A DNA stretch of 64,000 nucleotides, taken from the NCBI RefSeq assembly GCF_010470675.1, contig NZ_VOIQ01000012.1:62001-126000 (forward strand). Direction: 5' to 3'. The position numbers were made by a program, and so were the translations under genes. Below, one piece after another: positions 26,669 through 35,775 of the stretch (positions within the stretch are counted from its first letter, which is position 1; each line of letters opens with the position of its first letter). The notes beneath the pieces were generated by a model. That model did no database searches, was not told the DNA's origin, and saw nothing but the letters and a program-made list of their open reading frames with translations. This DNA comes from Desulfovibrio sp. JC010. GTDB lineage: Bacteria > Desulfobacterota > Desulfovibrionia > Desulfovibrionales > Desulfovibrionaceae.

Positions 26669-28555
26669 ATGTTTTCAAAGCGTCGGAGCTTGAATTTTAC
26701 CTTGACCTTAAATGTCATTCTGGTGGTCTTTGTGGTCAGCCTCGTTGTCGGGGGTATCCGCATTAAATCGCTGCTGGAGTGGCGGGTCGGTGAAATTGAC
26801 GCCACCATATCCGCTCTTATCAATGCAGTGGCCGAACCAGCCGGGGAGGCCGCCTTCAGTATTGATCCTATCCTTGCCGAGCGCGCAGTGCAGGGGCTGG
26901 TGAAATCCCATTACGTGAGCTCCGTATCTGTTGTGGATGATTTCGGGACCAGCCTTTTTGCCCATGTCAAACCGGGGGTGTATGGAGCTTCGTCCGGGGT
27001 CAGGGTGCCGGGGATTATCTGGCAGGATAAGCGTGTTGTGGATTTGACTGCTTATGGCAAACCGGTTGGTCGGCTGATAGTGAATACTGCTGACCGGGAG
27101 GTCACTAAAAGCCTGAACGACATGATTTTTGCGGAGATTGTGAACCTGTTTTCCGTACTGGCGGTTCTGGCCATATCCCTTGCTCTTGTTTTTTATTTTA
27201 CCCTTACCCGCCCGCTGTCGATTCTTTCAAAAACCCTGTCCGATTTTGAGCTGGAAAGCAGGGATTTGAAACGTGTTGCCCCTCCCAAAGGGCATGGGCT
27301 GGATGAAATCGGTTCCGTGGCTGAAAATTTTAATTTTCTGCTCAGTAAGATTGAAAAGGAAATCCAGCTGTTACGGAATACCAGAGACGAGCTTGGGCAG
27401 TTGCGGACCTATCTTTCAAGCATCATCAATTCAATGCCGTCTGCATTGGTCAGTGTGGATAACGATTGCATGATTACGCAGTTGAACAGGGAGGCGGAAG
27501 GCAGGATCATCATTTCCGCTCAGGATGCAGTCGGGCAACCGCTCGCTGAAGTCCTGCCCCGCATGGAGAAGGTGACCGATCTGGTCCGTAAGGCTGTAAA
27601 CGAGAAAAAAACGTATTGTGAATCCCGACAATTCCGTCTGGATGACGGTGAACTGTATTATGAGGAGATTACCATTTACCCGCTTACCGCCGATGGTGTG
27701 GACGGGGCGGTAATCCGTATTGACGATGTCACGGACCGGACCCGACTGGAGATGATGATGGTCCAGTCCGAAAAAATGATGTCTGTGGGCGGGCTGGCCG
27801 CAGGCATGGCCCATGAGATCAACAACCCGCTGGCCGGGGTGCTCGGGCATGTCCATAATATGAGGAATCGTATTTTCGGTGATTTGAAGAAGAATGAGCT
27901 TGTTGCCAGAGAGTGCGGGGTGGATCTGGAACTGGTCCGCAGTTATCTGGAACACAGGGAAATACCGAGGATGCTTGACGGTATTGTAGAGTCCGGCAGC
28001 AGGGCGGCAACCATTGTTTCGAATATGCTTACCTTCAGCCGTAAAAGTGAGAAAAAACACGAAAAATATAATATCGCTGAATTGCTGGATACTACCATTG
28101 AACTGGCCGCAAATGATTATGATTTAAAAAAGCATTATGATTTCAGAAAGATTGAAATTAACAGGGAGTATGCAGAGGATGTTCCCAGCGTAGTCTGCGA
28201 GGGAACGGAATTGCAGCAGGTCTTTTTTAATCTGCTGAAAAATGGTGCAGAAGCCATGACCGAAAAAGAGTTTATTGATGAAACTCCGCATTTCAACTGT
28301 CGGGTAAGCAGCGATTCTTCAATGGTTGTGGTGGAGATAGAAGATAATGGTCCGGGGCTTGATGCCGACAGCCGGAAGCGTATCTTTGAACCTTTTTATA
28401 CTACAAAAGAAGTAGGCAAAGGCACAGGGCTGGGCCTTTCCGTTTCCTATTTTATCATCAAGGAACAGCACAAAGGTGTGCTTGAAGTGGACTCTTTGCC
28501 GGGCAAGTGGACCCGCTTTTCAATTAAACTTCCCTTGGACCAGAACAGAAGCTAG
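26669..28555 (+). CDS. Transmembrane HAMP-PAS histidine kinase
   Basis: A 628-residue kinase started at the ATG at 26669 (AAAGGA upstream) rather than an overlapping TTG. TM1 is at about 11-30, a periplasmic domain at 31-154, TM2 at 155-178, HAMP at 179-233 and PAS at 246-355. His382 lies in GMAHEINNPLAGVLG, and the ATPase has NLLKNGAEAM (521-530), DNGPGL and GTGLGLS. The segment after the H box contains the shared insert with YLEHREIPRMLDGIVESGSR. It sits 14 bases behind a solute-binding-protein gene. The stop lies 15 bases from that of the convergent MEDS kinase, and the two kinase cores are very similar, suggesting duplication. Confidence 0.93.
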   Translation: MFSKRRSLNFTLTLNVILVVFVVSLVVGGIRIKSLLEWRVGEIDATISALINAVAEPAGEAAFSIDPILAERAVQGLVKSHYVSSVSVVDDFGTSLFAHVKPGVYGASSGVRVPGIIWQDKRVVDLTAYGKPVGRLIVNTADREVTKSLNDMIFAEIVNLFSVLAVLAISLALVFYFTLTRPLSILSKTLSDFELESRDLKRVAPPKGHGLDEIGSVAENFNFLLSKIEKEIQLLRNTRDELGQLRTYLSSIINSMPSALVSVDNDCMITQLNREAEGRIIISAQDAVGQPLAEVLPRMEKVTDLVRKAVNEKKTYCESRQFRLDDGELYYEEITIYPLTADGVDGAVIRIDDVTDRTRLEMMMVQSEKMMSVGGLAAGMAHEINNPLAGVLGHVHNMRNRIFGDLKKNELVARECGVDLELVRSYLEHREIPRMLDGIVESGSRAATIVSNMLTFSRKSEKKHEKYNIAELLDTTIELAANDYDLKKHYDFRKIEINREYAEDVPSVVCEGTELQQVFFNLLKNGAEAMTEKEFIDETPHFNCRVSSDSSMVVVEIEDNGPGLDADSRKRIFEPFYTTKEVGKGTGLGLSVSYFIIKEQHKGVLEVDSLPGKWTRFSIKLPLDQNRS

Positions 28556-28570
28556 TTTTTATCCGGTCTG

Positions 28571-30802
28571 CTACCGGACCGCCCGCTCAAGTGGAATCCG
28601 TGTTGTGAAACGGGTCCATTCCCCTGGAGTTGATTCTACCTCAATAATGCCGTTGTGATGGCTGGTAATTATGAAATATGAAACCGAAAGTCCCAGTCCG
28701 GTTCCTTTTCCCACTTCCTTGGTGGTGTAAAATGGTTCGAATATTCTGGCCCGTGTTTCGTCATCCATGCCGGGACCATTGTCCTCAATCTCTATAACCA
28801 CGGCTTCGGAGTCCTTTTTTGCCCGGCAGGTAAATTGCGGGCTTTCGTTTGCGTATTTTTTGCCGCTCATTGCTTCAGCTCCGTTTTTGAGCAGATTCAG
28901 GAATACCTGTTGTATCTCGTTGCCGTCACAGTAGATGTCTGGAATGTCTGTTTCGTAATCACGGATTATTTTTATTTTTCTGAAGTCGTAATGCTTTTCC
29001 AGATTATAGTCGTTGGAAGCCAGATCGAGTGTGTTGTCCAGAAGATCCACCAGATTGTAGCAGCCGTATTGCTTGTCGCTTTTCCGGCTGAAGCTGAGCA
29101 TGTTGGATACGATCTTTGCAGCCCGGTTTCCGGATTCCTGAATGCCCTGAAGCATTTTAGGTATGTCGCGGCCAGTCAGGTAGTTTTGGATTTTATCAAG
29201 TGATACGTCACACTCTTCCGCACATTTCAGGTTTGCGGGCATTGTGCCGAAGAGTCTTTTTTTCAGATTCTGGGCGTGTCCCAGAATTCCTGCCAGCGGG
29301 TTATTGATTTCATGGGCCATCCCGGCGGCCAACCCGCCGATGGACATCATTTTTTCGGTCTGGACCATGGCCTGTTCCATGCTGACCCGGGTAGTTATGT
29401 CCGTGTGTGCGCCGAGGATTCTGACCGCTTGGCCGGATTTATCCCATTCAATTATCCGCCCACGGGTGTATATCCATTTATAGGAACCGTCTTTTGTTTT
29501 CAGCCTTATTTCCAGTTCGTATTTATCTTCTTTCCCACTTAGGCAATCCTTAAAAGCTGTGTCGAATTTTTCCCGGTCTGCGGGATGAATGTTGTTGTCG
29601 AAAAAACAGCCGAAGGCTGGGACTTCTCTTTGCTTGTAGCCGAGCATTTCGGCCCAGCGTTCGGAATATTTAAATTCGCCGGTATGCAGATTGTAATCCC
29701 AGATTCCGTCATCGGTTGCGTTGATTGCGGTTTTGTAATCCACTTCCGCTTTTTTCTGGGCGGAAAGATCGCGGGCAGCAGAGAATACAAGGGTTTTATT
29801 GTCCAGCTTGAATGTGCTGGAGCTGATTTCCACCGGGATGAAGTGACCCTGTTTGGAAATCACCTCAGTTTCAAAAAGATATTGTTTTCGGTTTGCGAAG
29901 GCTTCAAATTGGATTTCCAGTTCCTTGTCCGTGTTTGCCGAAATGTCAGTGACTTTCATTTGTAAAAGTTCGGAACGGGAATAGCCGAGCATTTCGCAGG
30001 CCACGTCGTTTACTTCAATAAATCCGCATTCTTCCAGTATCGGGCTGTGAATGAAAAAGGCGTCATTGGCATTATTGAATATGGTTGAAATTTTTTCTTC
30101 ATGTTTTACAATGTGTTGTACAAGGGAATTGTTGGTTTTCACATTGGTAAGCAAACGGTCGATTTCGGATTTATCTTCGGATTCGCCAAAATAGATTCCC
30201 GGGGGTACAAAGTAGATGTTGTGTTTGTAGACCTCGGTCCCGTAAACCATCATGGGGTGGGACTGGATGGCAGCCTTGAGCACGTCATTACTGTATGAGT
30301 TTTTGTTGTAAACGCACAGAGACATGAAAGGGTAGTGCGGAAACAGTTTTTCGTTGATGATGTTCTCGTAATAAATAAGTTTTTTGTCCAAACCTTCCCC
30401 GCCGATGGCAAAGGTGGCTTCTCCGACGGCCCGGACGTTATCGTATCCCTTATTTATTGACTGGGTGGTGAATTCCTGCCATCCGGTCAGGGTTTCTTCA
30501 GGATCGAATCCTTTGCCTGCAGAATAGTGCTCCTGAACATTGATGAGTATCAGGCTGCCGTCTTCAAGGTGCTTTTCATGATTTATGCCCAGCTGGCGCA
30601 GGTCTTTCAGTACCTGGTCATGGGAATATTCGTCCGTGGCCATTATGCAGCAGTCGTTTGTTTGAAGGCCGTCCGCGATAAAGCGGGAGGACACATACCT
30701 GTAATCTTCAAGGGCATCGTATAAGAGCATGATGTGTTTTTTCTCAAACATATACCGTTTGAAATCATATTTGAAAGTAGCTTGCTCTGTTAAATCGTAC
30801 AT
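28571..30802 (-). CDS. MEDS-PAS-PAS histidine kinase (cytoplasmic)
   Basis: A 743-residue kinase started at the ATG at 30802 (AGGGG upstream); the open frame runs on without a ribosome site. Residues 20-200 match the MEDS domain (HIMLLYDALEDYRYVSSRFIADG, split at the domain start; later LILINVQEHYS and FPHYPFMSLCVYNK), first described in methanogen and methylotroph sensors such as DcmR and thought to sense hydrocarbon derivatives. PAS domains follow at about 235-345 and 355-475. His497 is in GMAHEINNPLAGILG, then the shared insert and an intact ATPase domain. There are no transmembrane helices. It is convergent with the kinase at 26669 and has a near-identical core, but a completely different input module. 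Confidence 0.92.
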   Translation of the reverse strand: MYDLTEQATFKYDFKRYMFEKKHIMLLYDALEDYRYVSSRFIADGLQTNDCCIMATDEYSHDQVLKDLRQLGINHEKHLEDGSLILINVQEHYSAGKGFDPEETLTGWQEFTTQSINKGYDNVRAVGEATFAIGGEGLDKKLIYYENIINEKLFPHYPFMSLCVYNKNSYSNDVLKAAIQSHPMMVYGTEVYKHNIYFVPPGIYFGESEDKSEIDRLLTNVKTNNSLVQHIVKHEEKISTIFNNANDAFFIHSPILEECGFIEVNDVACEMLGYSRSELLQMKVTDISANTDKELEIQFEAFANRKQYLFETEVISKQGHFIPVEISSSTFKLDNKTLVFSAARDLSAQKKAEVDYKTAINATDDGIWDYNLHTGEFKYSERWAEMLGYKQREVPAFGCFFDNNIHPADREKFDTAFKDCLSGKEDKYELEIRLKTKDGSYKWIYTRGRIIEWDKSGQAVRILGAHTDITTRVSMEQAMVQTEKMMSIGGLAAGMAHEINNPLAGILGHAQNLKKRLFGTMPANLKCAEECDVSLDKIQNYLTGRDIPKMLQGIQESGNRAAKIVSNMLSFSRKSDKQYGCYNLVDLLDNTLDLASNDYNLEKHYDFRKIKIIRDYETDIPDIYCDGNEIQQVFLNLLKNGAEAMSGKKYANESPQFTCRAKKDSEAVVIEIEDNGPGMDDETRARIFEPFYTTKEVGKGTGLGLSVSYFIITSHHNGIIEVESTPGEWTRFTTRIPLERAVR

Positions 30803-30886
30803 GCTTGAGCCCCTGAAAAAAATTGAAAATATATTACCTGCATAATACTCAATATGAACGTTCTTGCAACCTGCATATTTATAATG

Positions 30887-30918
30887 CAAAAGGCCCGCTG
30901 CAGATGCAACAGGCCTTT
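30887..30918 (-). terminator. Terminator-like hairpin for the minus-strand small secreted gene
   Basis: Read on the minus strand, AAAGGCC (from 30918) pairs with GGCCTTT (to 30888), with an inner GTTGC/GCAGC pairing. The run of T is short (TTTTGC). It lies between the MEDS kinase promoter and the gene ending at 30965. Confidence 0.5.
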
Positions 30919-30964
30919 ATGGGGCTGTAGAAGTGGTCTTAAGTAGGCGGTATCAGAAAAGGGG

Positions 30965-31243
30965 TTACTGTTGCGGAGGGGCCATATTGCCCTGCGGTCC
31001 GTTTTCAGGTTTGAGTACGAGGCTGTCGCCCATCTGTTCACATGTGCCGGAGATGGTGTCGCCCCACGGTGTGGTGAATTCGGAACTGTCTCCGGCCTGT
31101 TTTCCTTCGCAAGCGGTGTATGCTTCTTCGGGCGGGCTCTGATGGCCGCCGCGCTGTCCGCCCCCCGGACCGCCCCCTTGTTGGGCGAAGGCCGGGGTTG
31201 CGCTGATCAGGGCCAGAACGAATGTCAGGATAAGTTTTTTCAT
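30965..31243 (-). CDS. Small secreted protein of unknown function
   Basis: A 92-residue protein with a clean signal peptide (MKKLILTFVLALISATPAFA, cleavage before QQGGG). The mature N terminus is Gly/Gln-rich (about 21-36), then a short region with two cysteines (TACEGK and SGTCEQM, about 20 residues apart) that could form one disulfide, ending in a Pro/Gln tail. An AGGAAAG ribosome site lies upstream. No family is recognised. It is monocistronic, with a terminator-like hairpin downstream. Confidence 0.75.
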   Translation of the reverse strand: MKKLILTFVLALISATPAFAQQGGGPGGGQRGGHQSPPEEAYTACEGKQAGDSSEFTTPWGDTISGTCEQMGDSLVLKPENGPQGNMAPPQQ

Positions 31244-31401
31244 TTATGCTTTCCTATGAAGTATTGTGTTTAATATTTTTGAGAGGGCTGTAAATTCTGG
31301 TTTTCCAATTACATTATTAAGTAGAATACTATCAGGCTGGTAATCAATTTATAAAAAATTAATAGATGTGAAAAAATGTTAACCGGGCTAGGAGAGGCTC
31401 C

Positions 31402-31683
31402 ATGTTAGATAAAGCTTCAGCCATAGAAACAGTAATACGTAAATTAAAGAAGCTCCCGGTTGGACGCGGGCTTGACCTGCGGACCTACAAGAGGGACCGT
31501 TCCGTGGTGATTTTACGCACAGCTGAAGATGACTTTGAGGTCATCGAAGACGGTTTTGATCAGCAACGTTTTTCAGAGGATTTCAAAGGATTGAAAAAGC
31601 TGCTCAAAAAGCTGTTGAAGCGGGAATTTCCGCGCAGCAACAAGATCCGGGTTTATGATGTAAATACGGATGATTTTCTTTGA
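31402..31683 (+). CDS. Hypothetical cytoplasmic protein, 93 residues
   Basis: A small, Lys/Asp-rich soluble protein with no signal peptide or membrane helix. The start has TAGGAGAGG upstream. The sequence alternates basic and acidic stretches: ETVIRKLKKLPVGRGLDLRTYKRDRSVV at the N terminus (given as a domain, residues 9-36), and FKGLKKLLKKLLKREFPRS near 60-78. The predicted pattern is alpha-beta-beta-alpha. I do not recognise it. It lies between a small secreted gene and a glycosyltransferase gene, on the plus strand, and could be co-transcribed with the latter (63-base gap). Confidence 0.65.
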   Translation: MLDKASAIETVIRKLKKLPVGRGLDLRTYKRDRSVVILRTAEDDFEVIEDGFDQQRFSEDFKGLKKLLKKLLKREFPRSNKIRVYDVNTDDFL

Positions 31684-31746
31684 GTCTTAACGGTTTAGTT
31701 GCGCATTCCCTTGCGGTGAGATGAGCTTTCCTTTACCCTTCCCAAT

Positions 31747-32967
31747 ATGCAGAACTCCAATCCGCCCCTCGCTTACGCACAGAGTAAATACAAGGAAAGT
31801 GTCATTGCCCGCCCTCAGCTTCAATTGAAAGAAGGTGGCGGACAGGCACGGCTGAATATCATCCTGCCTCATTTTTTGACCCGCTGGGCTTTCGGCGGCG
31901 TGGTTTCGGCCCTGCAGGTCGCCAAGGCTCTGACTGTCCATTATGATTCCATCCGTTTTCTTTCGCTTAATCCGCTGGGTGAGCCGGAGGAGATGTTTGA
32001 CTTCAAGGATTTCGTTGAAAGCCCGGAAGGAAAAAATATTCAGTGCGCTGTTGTTCACGGTCCGGAACCTTTGGAAACTACTGCGGATGACGTTTTTTTC
32101 TGTACTTACTGGATCAGCACCTTCGTCTGGGAAGAACATGCCCGGCTGATGGAGCAGGCCGGGAATCCCAAAACCCCGTTTTACTATTTCATTCAGGATT
32201 ATGAGCCCGGTTTTTATCCTTTCGGTTACCGCTTTGCCATGAGTCAGGCTTCCTATCGCCACCACGAATACACCCATGCCCTGTTCAATTCCCAGACCCT
32301 TGCCAACTGGTTTGATGAAGAGGATTATCCTTTTGCCCGGCGGTATGTTGTGGTTCCTTCGCTGAACCAGTTTCTGCGTGAACGGTTGGATAAGCTGGAC
32401 TGGCGACTGGAAAGCAGGGATTCCGAAAAAACGGTAATTTTCTTTTACGGTCGCCCGGAGCAGCCCCGGAACTGCTTTGCCCCCATTCTGGACGGGCTGG
32501 ATAGGTTTTTCAGTGAACTAAGCCCGGAAGAACGGGCCGGGTTTCATGTGCTCAGTGCAGGGCAGGAGCATGAGGATATTCTTCTTTCATCCGGTGTACC
32601 CATAAAGAGCATGGGCAAGCTTTCCATGGACAAATACGCGGCCTATCTGGAATTTTCCCATATCGGAATTTCCTTTATGGTTTCCCCGCATCCGTCCTAT
32701 CCGCCGCTGGAAATGGCTTCCTTCGGGCTGTATACCATCACCAATGATTTCGGGCCCAAAAATATTTCCAGAGCCCATCCAAATCTCAAGAGCCTGCCCG
32801 CTCCCGATCCCATGCTGCTTGCCGCAGAGCTGCACAAGGCCGCCCGCTGGGCCGCCAAACGTAAAAGCGCGGTCCAGAAAGCTGTGCTTCCCAACTGCAT
32901 CAGCCCGCTGCCATGGGAAGAAAATGCCAGAGCCTTAAAGCTTTCGCCTATTTTCCCTGTGAAGTAG
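31747..32967 (+). CDS. WsaF-like rhamnosyl/glycosyltransferase
   Basis: A 406-residue protein resembling the WsaF-type glycosyltransferases that add rhamnose or related sugars to surface glycans. Supporting features are the N-terminal fold with LPHFLTRWAFGGVVSALQVAKAL, the motif FYYFIQDYEPGFYPFGYRFAMS (about 142-160), and a C-terminal GT-B half with VIFFYGRPEQPRN and PSYPPLEMASFGLYTITNDFGPKN (the usual donor-site region). It is cytoplasmic. No obvious ribosome site precedes the ATG, so the true start may be slightly different. It is convergent with the LysE exporter gene, nine bases apart. Confidence 0.8.
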   Translation: MQNSNPPLAYAQSKYKESVIARPQLQLKEGGGQARLNIILPHFLTRWAFGGVVSALQVAKALTVHYDSIRFLSLNPLGEPEEMFDFKDFVESPEGKNIQCAVVHGPEPLETTADDVFFCTYWISTFVWEEHARLMEQAGNPKTPFYYFIQDYEPGFYPFGYRFAMSQASYRHHEYTHALFNSQTLANWFDEEDYPFARRYVVVPSLNQFLRERLDKLDWRLESRDSEKTVIFFYGRPEQPRNCFAPILDGLDRFFSELSPEERAGFHVLSAGQEHEDILLSSGVPIKSMGKLSMDKYAAYLEFSHIGISFMVSPHPSYPPLEMASFGLYTITNDFGPKNISRAHPNLKSLPAPDPMLLAAELHKAARWAAKRKSAVQKAVLPNCISPLPWEENARALKLSPIFPVK

Positions 32968-32975
32968 GCCCACGC

Positions 32976-33578
32976 TTAAAGCAGAGCTGGATACACATGG
33001 CTGCATGCCATATCCAGAGCGGCAAAGATAAGTGCACCGCCCATCAGGTAGTTGAACCACTTCAAATAGCGGGGGTTTTCAATATATCTGGATACCTTCG
33101 TCCCGGCAAAAGCATAAGCCAGCGGCGCACCCAGTCCCAGCATTCCCAGCCCGATGGACCATGTCGTGATCTGGATTCCCTCGATTCCTGCGGCTGGGAA
33201 TTGAACCGCTGTCACCGGAAGCACCGCCAGAAATGATTTGGGGTTCAACAACTGCATGAGCAGTCCGTCGCGAAATTTGAGTGGGCTTCCTTTTTTTTCA
33301 TCGAGCAGATTTCCGACATCTGAAAACATGATTTTGTATGCGAGATAGAGAATGAATCCGCAGCCCAAAGCTGAAATTACCGGCATTACTCCATCATTTA
33401 TCACCGCGCTGCCTGTGTAGCCGATCAAGGCAAACCAGAAGAAAAGAGCGGTTCCCACCCCCATGCAGAAGGGGATGTGCGCGGAAAAACGGCTTTGCAG
33501 ACCTCTGTTCAAACTGAGTATATTCACCGGGCCGGGGGTATACATTATACCTACGCAATAGAAGAAAATTCCTAACAT
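32976..33578 (-). CDS. LysE/RhtB-family amino-acid exporter
   Basis: A 200-residue membrane protein with about six hydrophobic helices. The family start is recognisable (GIMYTPGPVNILSLNRGLQ; TPGPxN is the LysE/RhtB signature), as are the middle motif QLLNPKSFLAVLP and the C-terminal hairpin. Such proteins export amino acids or related metabolites by proton exchange. The ribosome site is AAAAAAGG before the ATG. It is monocistronic. The 194 bases upstream (33579-33772) show no clear promoter or structure apart from a weak GACCGG/CTGGTC repeat. Confidence 0.88.
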   Translation of the reverse strand: MLGIFFYCVGIMYTPGPVNILSLNRGLQSRFSAHIPFCMGVGTALFFWFALIGYTGSAVINDGVMPVISALGCGFILYLAYKIMFSDVGNLLDEKKGSPLKFRDGLLMQLLNPKSFLAVLPVTAVQFPAAGIEGIQITTWSIGLGMLGLGAPLAYAFAGTKVSRYIENPRYLKWFNYLMGGALIFAALDMACSHVYPALL

Positions 33579-33772
33579 GATGTTAACCTTTTTTGAGATA
33601 ATTGATTACGGAGAACTTCGGTCGTGTCGTAGACCGGCCTCCATTCTGGTCAGGAGTATCCAGGGGATTAAGGAAAAGGAATTGGACAAAGTTGCTCTTT
33701 TGAGTCTTTTCATGAAATCAGTATGTCGTCTGCGGTCTACACATTCATAGACAAAACTGATAAGTTGACGGA

Positions 33773-34588
33773 ATGAATTTACCTGAAGATCTACCAGACA
33801 ATATAGTCCGCCTTGTGCAGTCGAAACTGGCTGAGATACGTCGCACTCAGGGGGAGACCCCCATGGGGCGTGCGGAGCTTGCAGCTATCCGTAACGAAAT
33901 AGGGGAAATCGCTCCAATAATTGATCCGCTTACTGCGCTGATGAAAGACAGAGACAAGGACAGCTCCTACCTGCAGAACAGGGACTTGGGCGAGATGCTG
34001 CGCGGGGTTGAGCTTGGCGAATATGCTTTATGCGCTCAATCTTTGAATTATCTGGAAAAGCAAATTATTGCCCGCCATCCCAAGTGTATTCTTGAGCTGG
34101 GCAGCGGAGTCAGCACGCTTGCTTTGCAGACATTCTGCAGACCTTTGCGGGAAGCCGGGCAGGAAATACGGATTTTCAGTGTTGAGCAGTCAGATGAATA
34201 TGCTGCCGAGACCCGCACAAGGCTTTCAGAGCATAATCTTGAAGACGGTGTTGAGGTGGTCAGCTTTCCCACCCATGATGTTCCCGGACCGAGCGGGCAT
34301 ACTTTCAAATGTTATGATCTTTCCGGGCTGCCCCGCATAATGGGTGACAACAGGGCTGATTTCGTGCTTATCGACGGACCTCTCGGCCTGCCTGGCAGCC
34401 GCGTGCTTACTTTGCCGGATCTTATTCAACGTAAGGTTCTGGCTGACAATGCTTTCTTTTTAATGGATGACGCCCTGCGTGACGGTGAACAATGGGTCTA
34501 CGATATCTGGCTGCAACGCAAGGATATTGATCTGCAAGGTGTTGTCTGGGTCGGCAAAGGGTTTCTTGCGGGGAATGTTATTTTATGA
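33773..34588 (+). CDS. SAM-dependent methyltransferase-like protein
   Basis: A 271-residue protein. The central Rossmann region begins at about 108 with CILELGSGVSTLAL, the SAM-binding motif I of class I methyltransferases, followed by an acidic residue after the next strand (IFSVEQSDEYA) and DFVLIDGPLGLPGSR, a motif found in methyltransferases of the O-antigen and glycan clusters. The N-terminal 100 residues are helical, with no known domain. Substrate unknown. It starts in an AT-rich region without a strong ribosome site and is convergent with the REC-kinase gene. Confidence 0.7.
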   Translation: MNLPEDLPDNIVRLVQSKLAEIRRTQGETPMGRAELAAIRNEIGEIAPIIDPLTALMKDRDKDSSYLQNRDLGEMLRGVELGEYALCAQSLNYLEKQIIARHPKCILELGSGVSTLALQTFCRPLREAGQEIRIFSVEQSDEYAAETRTRLSEHNLEDGVEVVSFPTHDVPGPSGHTFKCYDLSGLPRIMGDNRADFVLIDGPLGLPGSRVLTLPDLIQRKVLADNAFFLMDDALRDGEQWVYDIWLQRKDIDLQGVVWVGKGFLAGNVIL

Positions 34589-34605
34589 AGAGGGGATAAG
34601 AGGAC

Positions 34606-35775
34606 CTAGGCGGGAATCCTCACATTGATAGTGGTTCCTTTTCCCAATTTGCTTTCAGCCCATATCTGACCGTTCATAGCTTCGACAAAGCGTCTGGTTA
34701 TTGCCAGACCTATGCCGGTTTTGCTTGTTTTTTTGGTCAGGTAATCCTCTCCGATTTCAAAATCATCAAAGATTGTTTCCGTTTTGTCTGCGGAGATACC
34801 TGTTCCCTGATCCGACACTTTGAACAGGAGGCATGTTTTTTTTGAGAAGGAAGTATCCAGACCGACTTCAAAAATTATGGGTCCGGTTTTTGAGTAGCGC
34901 ATGGCGTTGCGGGCCAGTGTGGAAAAAACTCTGTTCAGTGATTCAATATCCACGGTAATATTGTCCGGAACGTCATTCTTAACCAGAAATTGTAGTTCTC
35001 GCTTTTCTTCTGCGGTCTGCTTTTCCAATTGCTTTTTCAGGAGTACTAAATATTCCTCTGAAGCAATGCCGGTTTTGGTTAAGTCAACGCCTTTGGTTTC
35101 CAGTCGGGCCAATTCAAGAACATTGTTGTACACATTATTCAGCGAATGCCCGGATTCACGGATGATACGGCACAGTTCTCTTGTTTTCCCTTTTGCTTCT
35201 TCTTCTATAACCTCGATCAAGCCGATGATATGGTTGAGCGGAGTGCGCAATTCATGACTCATATTGGCCAGAAATGCTGTTTTGGCCCGGCTTGCAGCCT
35301 CGGCTTTGTCTTTAGCGTCCAGAAGTTCCTGAGTCCTGACGCGAACCATCTCTTCCAGGATTTTATTCTGATTATGCAGGGCCAGATGGATTTTTATCCT
35401 GCGGCTGACGATGTCACCGTTGATCGGTTTTGAGATATAATCGACTGCTCCGATCTTCAAGCCTTTGCTCTCGTCTTCGAACTTGGCTTTGGCTGTGATG
35501 AATATGACCGGTATCGAATCCGTCCTTATGTCCTGCTTCAGTTCCCGGCAGGTCTCATATCCATCCATGCCCGGCATCATGATATCGAGGAGGATTATGT
35601 CCGGCCTGCGTTCAAAGGCGATTTCCAGAGCCTGTTCCCCGTTGATGGCAACAAGCAGTTCATAATCCTCTTTCAGGACATCCACCAGCAGGTCTATGTT
35701 GTCCGGGTTATCATCTACAATAAGGACGGTGAATTTTTCCGGGCCGGGCCGGGCAGTGGCTGTGTCTTTCATCAT
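34606..35775 (-). CDS. Receiver-histidine kinase protein (soluble)
   Basis: A 389-residue protein with an N-terminal receiver (about 15-135; acceptor Asp64 in [12 protein letters not shown], Lys117) joined through a coiled coil (about 135-165) to a HisKA domain (His174 in [14 protein letters not shown]) and an ATPase domain ending in [10 protein letters not shown] and [11 protein letters not shown]. The receiver before the kinase suggests it is controlled by phosphorylation from another kinase. Its ATG overlaps the stop of the upstream REC-PAS kinase by 4 bases (35772-35775), so the two are made together and may form a relay. Confidence 0.92.
   Translation of the reverse strand: MMKDTATARPGPEKFTVLIVDDNPDNIDLLVDVLKEDYELLVAINGEQALEIAFERRPDIILLDIMMPGMDGYETCRELKQDIRTDSIPVIFITAKAKFEDESKGLKIGAVDYISKPINGDIVSRRIKIHLALHNQNKILEEMVRVRTQELLDAKDKAEAASRAKTAFLANMSHELRTPLNHIIGLIEVIEEEAKGKTRELCRIIRESGHSLNNVYNNVLELARLETKGVDLTKTGIASEEYLVLLKKQLEKQTAEEKRELQFLVKNDVPDNITVDIESLNRVFSTLARNAMRYSKTGPIIFEVGLDTSFSKKTCLLFKVSDQGTGISADKTETIFDDFEIGEDYLTKKTSKTGIGLAITRRFVEAMNGQIWAESKLGKGTTINVRIPA

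Noticed and set aside
28562-28578. TCCGGT/ACCGGA hairpin between convergent kinase genes as a terminator
   Set aside because: Neither side has a T tract in the correct place and the hairpin overlaps the stop of the minus-strand gene; evidence is too weak.
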